Origin: Piscinibacter aquaticus
GTDB taxonomy: Bacteria > Pseudomonadota > Gammaproteobacteria > Burkholderiales > Burkholderiaceae_C
Length of the DNA stretch: 64,000 nucleotides
Assembly (NCBI GenBank): GCA_007994965.1
Contig: VOPW01000001.1
Span: forward strand, 372,001-436,000
Reading direction: 5' to 3'
Of this stretch, positions 57,600-64,000 are shown one piece after another (the stretch's first letter is position 1; each line of letters begins with the position of its first letter). Under the pieces are notes generated by a model. It was not told where the DNA came from. It did not search any database and saw nothing but the letters and a program-made list of their open reading frames with translations. The position numbers were made by a program, and so were the translations under genes.

Positions 57600-58643
57600 A
57601 ACGCCTTTCTTCGCTGGCGCGCCACCGCCTGTTCTGGCCGCTGGCCACGCTGCTGCTGATGCTGGCGGTGAACGCCAGCCTCAACCCCGGCTTCTGGCAG
57701 CTGCAGTGGCGCGACGGCCACCTCTACGGCAGCGTGATCGACATCCTCAACCGCGCCGCGCCGCTGGCGCTGGTGGCCATCGGCATGACGCTGGTGATCG
57801 CCACGCGCGGCATCGACATCTCGGTGGGCGCGGTGGTGGCGATCTCGGCGGCGGTGGTCGCGCTGATGATCGGCGGCGACTGGTGGTGAACAACGGCACG
57901 CAGACGCCGGTCAGCCGTGTGCCGATGGGTCTGGCGATCGTCGCGGCGCTCACGGTGGCCGCGGCCTGCGGCCTGTGGAACGGCCTGCTGGTGGCCAAGG
58001 TCGGCATGCAGCCGATCATCGCCACGCTGATCCTGATGGTGGCCGGCCGCGGCATCGCGCAGCTGCTGACCGGCGGGCAGATCATCACCGTCTACTACCC
58101 GCCGTTCTTCTTCCTCGGCAACGGCTTCCTGCTCGGGCTGCCGTTCTCGCTGTTCATCCTCGCCGCCGTGTGGGGGCGCTGCACTGGCGCTGACGCGCAC
58201 GGCGCTGGGCTTGTTCGTCGAGTCGATCGGCATCAACCCGGCGGCCTCGCGCGTGGCCGGCCTGCACGAGCGATTGATCACCGTCTGCGTCTATGGCTTC
58301 TGCGGCCTCACCGCCGGCGTGGCCGGCCTCGTGATCAGCTCGAACGTGAAGAGCGCCGACGGCAACAACGCCGGCATGCTGCTCGAACTCGATGCCATCC
58401 TCGCCGTCGTGCTCGGCGGCACGGCGCTGACCGGCGGCCGCTTCAGCCTGGCCGGCAGCGTGATCGGCGCGCTCATCATCCAGACGCTCACCTCGACGAT
58501 CTATTCGATCGGCGTGCCCCCGAGATCAACCTCGTCGTCAAGGCGGCGGTGGTGTTCGTCGTGATGCTGCTGCAGTCGCCCGCCTTCCGGGCCGACATGC
58601 TGTCGCTGGTCCGGCGCCCGGCGCTCGGGGAGCCGGCCGATGA
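57596..58643 (+). CDS. ytfT: Sugar ABC importer permease YtfT (frame breaks)
   Basis: ATG 57596 (MKRLSSLARHRLFWPLATLLLML). Break at 57880: a missing C in GACCTGG restores GGDLVVNNGTQTPVSR. Further breaks near 58180 and at the C run near 58517 (VPPEINLVVKAAVVF). Conserved: LVAIGMTLVIATRGIDISVGAVVAISAAVVAL, MQPIIATLILMVAGRGIAQLLTGGQII, VESIGINPAASRVAGL, LDAILAVVLGGTALTGGRFSLAGSVIGALIIQTL. The stop is not in frame as sequenced; the TGA at 58641-58643, overlapping the next ATG, is the likely end. About 349 residues. Confidence 0.88.
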
Positions 58644-59605
58644 TGCGCCGCATCGACGATCGCTTCATTCCGCTGATCGGCACGATCGCGGTGTTTCTCG
58701 TCACCGCCGCGTGCGGGTCGGTGGCCTACACCGGCTTCTTCTCGGCGCAGGTGTTCATGAACCTGCTGATCGACAACGCCTTCCTGTGCATCGTCGGCGT
58801 GGGCATGACCTTCGTGATCCTGACCGGCGGCATCGATCTCTCGGTGGGCGCGGTGGTCGCGCTGACGACGATGATCTCCGCGGCGCTGGTCGAGCAGCAC
58901 CACTGGAGCGCCCGGCAGGCGATACCGCTCGTGCTGGCCTTCGGGTCGGTCTTCGGCGCGCTGATGGGCTGGCTGATCCAGCGCTACCGGCTGCAGCCCT
59001 TCATCGTCACGCTGGCCGGCATGTTCCTCGCGCGCGGGCTGTGCTACCTGATCAGCATCGATTCGATCAGCATCACCGACGAGGCCTACGCCGGCATCGC
59101 CCATGCCCGCGTGCCGCTGGGCGGCGAGGTGTCGATCAGCATCGGCGCCATCGTGGCGCTGCTGACAGTCGTGGTGGGCATCTGGCTCGCCCACGCCACC
59201 GAATTCGGCCGCACCGTCTATGCGATCGGCGGCAACGAAGCCTCGGCGACGCTGATGGGGCTGCCGGTGGCACGCACCACCGTGCTGGTCTATGCCTTCA
59301 GCGGCTTCTGCTCGGCGCTGGCCGGCGTGGTGTTCACCTTCTACATGCTGTCGGGTTACGGGCTGCATGCGGTGGGGCTGGAGCTCGATGCGATCGCCGC
59401 GGTGGTGATCGGCGGCACGCTGCTCAGCGGAGGTGTCGGCTTCGTCGCAGGCACGCTGGTGGGCGTGCTGATCCTGGGCATCATCCAGACGCTGATCGCC
59501 TTCGACGGTTCGCTCAGCTCCTGGTGGACGCGCATCGTCATCGGCGCTCTGCTGCTGCTGTTCTGCCTGCTGCAACGCGTCTTCGAGCTGCGGCGCGCCC
59601 GCTGA
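58640..59605 (+). CDS. yjfF: Sugar ABC importer permease YjfF
   Basis: 321 residues, intact, from ATG 58640. Membrane protein with the same permease fold: FLCIVGVGMTFVILTGGIDLSVGAVVALTTMISAALV, LQPFIVTLAGMFLARGLCYLISIDSISI, RTVYAIGGNEASATLMGLPVARTTVLVYAFSGF, LDAIAAVVIGGTLLSGGVGFVAGTLVGVLILGIIQTLI. Forms a heterodimer with YtfT. Last gene of the ytfQ-chvE-gguAB-ytfRT-yjfF series; 60 bases separate it from the next gene. Confidence 0.93.
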   Translation: MMRRIDDRFIPLIGTIAVFLVTAACGSVAYTGFFSAQVFMNLLIDNAFLCIVGVGMTFVILTGGIDLSVGAVVALTTMISAALVEQHHWSARQAIPLVLAFGSVFGALMGWLIQRYRLQPFIVTLAGMFLARGLCYLISIDSISITDEAYAGIAHARVPLGGEVSISIGAIVALLTVVVGIWLAHATEFGRTVYAIGGNEASATLMGLPVARTTVLVYAFSGFCSALAGVVFTFYMLSGYGLHAVGLELDAIAAVVIGGTLLSGGVGFVAGTLVGVLILGIIQTLIAFDGSLSSWWTRIVIGALLLLFCLLQRVFELRRAR

Positions 59606-59665
59606 GCAACGCGGCCTCTTGCGTCTGCGCAAGATGGCCGCGGGCAACTGCGCGAGCATGGCGCC

Positions 59666-61046
59666 ATGTGGGGCGATTTCGATCCGTGGCGCGGCGCCGC
59701 CGTGGCGCTGGACGTGCTCGCGCTGTCGCACGCCGAGCCGGCGCAGATCGCGCGGCGCCAGCGCGAGCGGCTGCTGGCGCTGCTCGAAGCCGCCGACGCC
59801 GCGCCGTTCTGGCGCGAACGGCTGCGCGGCCGTCGGCCCGAAGATGGCCTGAGCGGCCTGCGTCCGGTCGGCAAGCGCGAGTGGATGGCGAACTTCGATC
59901 GCTGCGTCACCGATGCGCGCCTGACACTGCCCGCGCTGCAGGCCTTCGTGGCCGACCCACAGCGCATCGGCGAGCCGTTCGAGGGCCGCTGGATCGTCTG
60001 GGAGAGTTCGGGCAGCAGCGGCGAGCCCGGCCTGTTCGTGCAGGACGTCGGCGCGATGGCGGTCTACGACGCGCTCGAAGGCCTGCGCCGCCCGTCGCTG
60101 CAGCCGCTGCGCCGCTGGCTGGACCCGTGGCTGCTGCTCGAGCGCATCGCCTTCGTCGGCGCCACGCAAGGTCACTTCGCGAGCACGGTGTCGATGCGGC
60201 GGATCACGCGGCTGCAGCCGGGATTCGCGCAACGCAGCCTGGGCGTCGACGTGCTGCAGCCGCTGGCGGCCGTCGTGGCGCAGCTCAACGATTTCGCGCC
60301 CACCGTCATCGCCACCTATCCGAGTGCCGCGCTGCTGCTGGCCGGCGAAGCGCGCGCCGGCCGGCTGCGCGTGGCGCCGCTCGAGCTGTGGACCGGCGGC
60401 GAGACGCTGGGTGCCGCGGTGCGCGCCGAGGTCGAATCGGCCTTCGGCTGCCCGCTGGCCGACAGCTACGGCGCCTCGGAGTTTCTCGCGATGGCGTCGA
60501 GCTGCACGCGCGGCCGGCTGCACCTCAATGCCGACTGGGTGATCCTGGAGCCAGTGGATCGGCAGGGGCGACCGGTGCCGCCGGGCGTGGCGGGCGACAG
60601 CGCCCGGCTGACGAATCTGGCCAACCACGTGCAGCCGCTGATCCGCTACGAACTGCACGACCGCATCACGCTGCACGCCGAGCGCTGCGGCTGCGGCTCG
60701 CCGCTGCCGGTGGTCGAGGTGCAGGGGCGCAGCGACGATGTGCTGACGCTGAAGGACGGCCGTGGCCGGGTGGTGCGCCTGCTGCCGCTGGCGCTGGTCA
60801 GCGTGCTCGAAGAGCAGGCCGGCGTGTTCGACTTCCAGCTCGTGCAGACCGGTCCGCGCTCGCTGCGGCTGGACCTCGCAGCGCAGCATTCGCAGGCCGA
60901 TCCGGCGCGCGCCGGCGCGGCCTTGCGCGCCTGGGCTCTCGGCGCAGGGCCTGGGCGACGTCCGGCTGTCGCTGCGCCCCGTGCCGGCCGTGGCGGCCGG
61001 CCGCAGCGGCAAGCGGCAGCGGGTGATCGCGCTTGCTCACGCTTGA
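59666..61046 (+). CDS. PaaK/CoF-synthetase-like adenylate-forming protein (one frame break)
   Basis: ATG 59666. The adenylation P-loop reads W-E-S-S-G-S-S-G-E-P (near residue 114). Further motifs: VVAQLNDFAPTVIATYPSAALLLAGEA, LELWTGGETLGAAVRAEVESAFGCPLADSYGASEF (A5-like motif with Y-G-A-S-E), GRLHLNADWVILEP, PLIRYELHDRIT (A7-like) and VQGRSDDVLTLKDGRG. A cysteine pair (ERCGCGSPLP) may bind zinc, as in phenylacetate-CoA ligases. Break near 60945 leads to GLGDVRLSLRPVPAVAAGRSGKRQRV. About 460 residues, no signal peptide. Substrate unknown; unrelated to sugar oxidation as far as I can tell. Confidence 0.65.
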
Positions 61047-61062
61047 CGCCGGCATACTGCCG

Positions 61063-62085
61063 ATGATGCGCACGACCCTTCTGGCCCTCACCGTCTCGCT
61101 GGCGATGCTCGCCGGTTGCGCGGCTCCTTCGCGATCGTTCCCGCCCGACGGTTTTGCCAACGCGCTGGCGCGCGCGATGCCGTTCGCCGTCGGCGTCTAC
61201 GGCGTCGCCCGCGCCGAGCCGGTGGCCGAGGGCGCGGCGCAGCCGCAGGCCGATGCCGAACGCGGCGAGCCGGCGATGCCGTACGCCCGCGTTGGCGCCG
61301 GCTTCATGATCGACAACCAGGGCCATCTCGTCACTGCGGCACACGTGGTCACCGACACCGATGAGATCATCGTCAAGCTGGCCGACCAGCGCGTGCTGCC
61401 GGCCACGCTGGTGGGCGCGGATGCCGAGCTGGACATCGCGCTGCTGCGCATCGCCAGCCCGGGCCCGGTGGCGCCGCCGCTCGGGCGCAGTGCACAACTG
61501 CGGCCGGGCCACTGGGTGCTGTCGGTCGGCGAGCCCTACGGGCTGAACCGCTCGGTGGCCGCGGGCATCGTCGGCGGCACCGACCGCCACTTCAGCGACG
61601 ACCCCGAACTGCTCTACCTGCAGACCGACATCGCGCTGAACCCCGGGAACCCGGCGGCCCGCTGGTCAATGCCGGCGGCGAGATCGTCGGCATGAACATC
61701 CGCACCGTGATCGGCGCCTATGGAACGCCCGGCGTCAGCCTGTCGATTCCGATCGAGATCGTGCTGGAGATCGCCGCCGAGATGCGCCGTGGCGGCGACA
61801 TCGCGCGGCCTCGGCTGGGTGCCGAGTTCGACGACGTCAGCCCGCAGCTCGCGCTGGCCAGCGGCCGCGGCACGACGCAGGGCACGGTGGTGAACGCCGT
61901 GCGCCGTGGCAGCCTGGCCGAGCGCATGGGGCTGAAGCCGCAGGACGTGATCGTGGCGATGAACGACAAGCCGATCAGCGGCAGCGCCGACCACGGCGCG
62001 CAGCCTGCTCGGCTGGCGCCAGACGGCCGGCACGAAGCTGGTGGTGCTGCGCGGCGGGGCCGTGCTGACGCTGAAGCTGGACTAG
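61063..62085 (+). CDS. HtrA/DegP-like serine protease, predicted lipoprotein (two frame breaks)
   Basis: ATG 61063 (61066 possible). Signal peptide with lipobox M-L-A-G-C near residue 19. Protease domain: VGAGFMIDNQGHLVTAAHVV (catalytic His), ADAELDIALLRI (catalytic Asp), YLQTDIALNPGN followed by a break at 61652, where one missing base restores the family sequence N-S-G-G-P-L-V-N with the catalytic Ser. Substrate-loop VSLSIPIEIVLEIAAEM follows, then one PDZ domain (ARPRLGAEFDD; GTVVNAVRRGSLAERMGLKPQDVIVAMNDKPI). A second break near 61995 leads to GTKLVVLRGGAVLTLKLD and TAG 62085. About 342 residues. Envelope quality control is likely. Confidence 0.8.
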
Positions 62086-62095
62086 CGGCGAACGC

Positions 62096-62491
62096 TCAGG
62101 CGCGGCGGCTGCGCGCCAGCTCGAAGCGGCCCTGACAGGCGGTGCAGCGGATCGCGAAGGGCTCGGCGGCGAGGCGGCGCTCGTCGATCGGCTCGTCGCA
62201 GTCCTTGCACAGGCCGTAGCGGCCGGCATCGAGGCGGGCCAGCGCCTCGCCGATCTCGCGCAGTTCGGCCACGTCGCGCGCCACCTCGGCATCGTTCAGG
62301 CCGAGTTCCACCTGCGATTCGGCATCCTCGCCGCGGTCGGTGGCTTCGCGGGCCACGCGGGTCGGATCGCCCTCGCCACGTGCGCGCGTGGCCTCCACCT
62401 CGGCGCGCAGCCGCGCCTCGCGATCCTGCAGGGTGGCGCGCACCTGCGCGGCAGCGGCGCTGCGGGGCTCGAGCGGGTAGGGGGTCGACAT
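62096..62491 (-). CDS. DksA/TraR-family zinc-finger protein
   Basis: 131 residues from ATG 62491, intact. The N-terminal two thirds form an acidic coiled coil (VRATLQDREARLRAEVEATRAR; NDAEVARDVAELREIGEALARLDAG). The C-terminal zinc finger has C-x2-C (LCKDCDEPI) and C-x2-C (RCTACQGRF) with the usual R-L-A-A-E-P-F-A spacer. Such proteins insert into the RNA polymerase secondary channel or act as small regulators. The acid tip seen in DksA (D-x-x-D-x-A) is not clearly present, so this is a shorter paralogue rather than DksA itself. Convergent with the HtrA-like gene, ten bases apart. Confidence 0.82.
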   Translation of the reverse strand: MSTPYPLEPRSAAAAQVRATLQDREARLRAEVEATRARGEGDPTRVAREATDRGEDAESQVELGLNDAEVARDVAELREIGEALARLDAGRYGLCKDCDEPIDERRLAAEPFAIRCTACQGRFELARSRRA

Positions 62492-62601
62492 GAGGCTTCT
62501 CCTTCAGTGCTTGCTTCATTGTTGGCCGCCAGGGTGCGGCAACGCTTGACTCAGAGCAATCGGCGCCCCCGGGGGTCTGCGCTCCTGCGATGATGCGGGC
62601 C

Positions 62602-63797
62602 ATGAGCGACACCATTCCCCCTGGCACGCCGACACCCGCGTGCTGCACGGCGATGCCCCGCTGGCCGATGGTGCCAGCGTGGTCGCGCCGATCCACTACA
62701 GCGCCACCTTCCGTGCCCGCGATGCGGCCGAATTTGCCGAAATGGCGACGCAGCCGCGCCACGCGGCCTACTACACGCGCTACGGCAACCCGGTGCACGA
62801 GCGCGTGGCGGCGATCCTCGCCGGCCTCTGAAGGCACCGAGACGGCGATGCTCACCGGCTCGGGCATGGGCGCGATCAGCACCACGGTGCTGGCGCTGGT
62901 CTCGGCGGGCGACCACGTGGTGGCGCAGACGCGCCACTACATGAGCACCGCCAAGCTGTTCGACGAGGTGCTGCCGCGCTTCGGCGTGACGACCACGCTG
63001 GTCGAGCAGAGCGACGTGGAGGCGATCCGCGCCGCGATCCGGCCGGAGACGAAGCTGATCATGCTGGAGACGCCGGCCAACCCGACGCTGGTGCTGACCG
63101 ATCTGGCCGCCGTCGCGGCGATCGCCCGCGAGCGTGGCATCACGACCATCTGCGACAACACCTTCGCCTCGCCGCTGAACCAGCAGCCGCATGCGCTGGG
63201 CATCGACGTGGTGGTGCACAGCGCCACCAAGATCCTCGGCGGCCACCACGACCTGACTGCCGGCGCGATCTGCTGCTCGAACGAACTCGCCGAGAAGATC
63301 TGGCGCATGCACATCACGCTCGGCTCGGTGCTCAGCCCGATGGATGCCTGGCTGCTGCTGCGCGGGCTGCGCACGCTGGCCGTGCGCGTCGAGCGCATCA
63401 ACGCCAATGCGCTGCAGCTGGCCCGCTGGCTGGAGGCGCAGCCGCAGGTGGAGCGCGTGCACTACCCGGGCCTGGAGAGCCACCCCAGCACGCGCTCGCG
63501 AAGCGGCAGATGAAGGGCGGCGGGCCGGTGATCGCCTTCGCGGTGAAGGGCGGTTACGAGGCCACCAGCCGCTTCGTCGCGGCACTCGAATTGCCCACCC
63601 ATGCGGTGAGCCTGGGCGGCGTCGAATCGTTGATCGTGCACACGGCGGCGATGTGGTCGGGCACGATGAACGAGGCGCAGATGCGCGCCGCCGGCATCCC
63701 GCCCAACTTCGTGCGCTTCTCGGTCGGCCTGGAACATCCGGACGACCTGCAGCGTGACCTCGCCCAGGCCCTGGCCCGTTCGGAGAACAACCGATGA
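62602..63797 (+). CDS. Cys/Met-metabolism PLP enzyme (cystathionine gamma-synthase family; frame breaks)
   Basis: ATG 62602 (MSDTIPP). Breaks near 62625, 62829 and 63493. Conserved elements: [61 protein letters not shown] (cofactor-binding tyrosine and Gly loop), PANPTLVLTDL, TICDNTFASPLNQQPHALGIDVVVHSATKILGGHHD (PLP lysine in S-A-T-K), HAVSLGGVESLIVHTAAMW and IPPNFVRFSVGLEHPDDLQRDL. About 400 residues. Could be cystathionine gamma-synthase, gamma-lyase or methionine gamma-lyase; the sequence does not decide. Its stop overlaps the next ATG. Confidence 0.85.
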
Positions 63798-64000
63798 ACG
63801 CCCCGACCCCCGTCATCCTGATCACCGGCGCCGCCGGCGCGCTCGGCCGCGCGGTGGCGCAGCGCCTGGCCGCCGATGGCGCAAGCCTCGTGCTGTTCGA
63901 CCGCGATGCCGCCGCGTTGAATCAGCTCTTTCCGCAAGCAGTCGCCGAGGCCGTCGACATCACCGACGAGGGGGCCGTGGCGGCGGCCGTGCAGCGGGCG
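63794..64000 (+). CDS. Short-chain dehydrogenase, N-terminal part (cut by window end)
   Basis: ATG 63794 overlaps the PLP-enzyme stop (ATGA), so the two are co-translated. The visible 69 residues contain the nucleotide loop T-G-A-A-G-A-L-G, a strand ending LVLFDRDAAAL (Asp after strand 2, suggesting NAD), and AVDITDEGAVAAAV. The active-site half is outside the window. Substrate unknown. Confidence 0.75.
   Translation, partial: MNAPTPVILITGAAGALGRAVAQRLAADGASLVLFDRDAAALNQLFPQAVAEAVDITDEGAVAAAVQRA

Noticed and set aside
57596..61026. A single very long open frame of more than 1,100 codons spanning three genes
   Set aside because: Only its first part encodes YtfT. The rest is Arg/Ala-rich shadow translation of yjfF and the adenylating enzyme in another frame, common in GC-rich DNA.
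8265..63797. Widespread gene decay (pseudogenes) as an explanation of the broken frames
   Set aside because: Breaks hit fliA, hemC, ppc and argH, the residue sequences on both sides are fully conserved, and many share the CCWGG context. Decay would not be so motif-specific.
1..64000. CRISPR arrays, insertion sequences, prophage genes or a replication origin
   Set aside because: I saw no regularly spaced repeats, transposase or phage proteins, or DnaA-box clusters in the window.

Overview
The window is GC-rich DNA from a betaproteobacterium, most likely a Burkholderiales member of the Rubrivivax/Leptothrix/Ideonella type. The reasons are the flhDC-motAB-cheYZ-flhBA-flhF-fleN-fliA flagellar block, the hemC-hemD-hemX-hemY order beside ppc, the ChvE/GguAB sugar transporter and the overall codon use. 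This placement is inferred from gene order and protein character, not from a database search. No gene-free gap exceeds about 300 bases; the longest is the 255 bp leader of flhD.

A striking technical property affects every entry. More than half of the genes are broken by one- or two-base losses, including genes expected to be indispensable (fliA, hemC, ppc, argH). In about twenty of them the lost base falls inside a CCWGG pentamer, and restoring it recreates both the reading frame and a conserved residue. I therefore treat these genes as intact genes carrying sequencing errors, probably at Dcm-like methylated sites, and give the full restored span of each gene rather than its fragments.

Layout. 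1-5.5 kb: a surface-glycan/glycosyltransferase cluster, including a glycosyltransferase fused to a degenerate methyltransferase-like domain. 5.6-8.0 kb: a META-domain lipoprotein and two alpha/beta hydrolases. 8.2-20.3 kb: the flagellar regulatory, motor and export genes, ending in fliA and a soluble chemoreceptor. Two sigma-28-type promoters and an intrinsic terminator between flhC and motA outline a possible small RNA. 20.3-24.6 kb: a membrane-anchored methyltransferase and an uncharacterised DUF5666 lipoprotein / DUF6502 / DUF5666 lipoprotein cassette preceded by a perfect AT-rich palindrome. 24.6-29.2 kb: argH, an AlgZ/AlgR-like LytTR two-component pair and an unknown membrane-anchored protein. 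29.2-36.4 kb: ppc, the haem genes hemC, hemD, hemX and hemY, and tRNA-Arg(ACG). 36.4-43.3 kb: a methyltransferase, a small periplasmic protein, NAD-type isocitrate dehydrogenase, a degenerate carbamoyltransferase, an FNR-like regulator with a perfect FNR box, and a hybrid kinase/response regulator pair.

43.4-59.6 kb is a sugar catabolic island. A FadR-type regulator sits beside a minus-strand operon (IlvD-type aldonate dehydratase, 2-keto-3-deoxy-arabonate dehydratase, semialdehyde dehydrogenase, SMP-30 lactonase). This operon diverges from a roughly 10 kb plus-strand operon: SDR aldose dehydrogenase, galM, and two complete sugar ABC importers. The chvE-gguA-gguB importer is nested inside ytfQ...ytfR-ytfT-yjfF. 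Together the enzymes cover every step of a non-phosphorylative pentose route from free sugar to 2-oxoglutarate. 59.7-64 kb: a PaaK-like adenylate-forming enzyme, an HtrA-like lipoprotein protease, a DksA/TraR zinc-finger protein, a Cys/Met-metabolism PLP enzyme, and the start of an SDR gene cut by the window edge.
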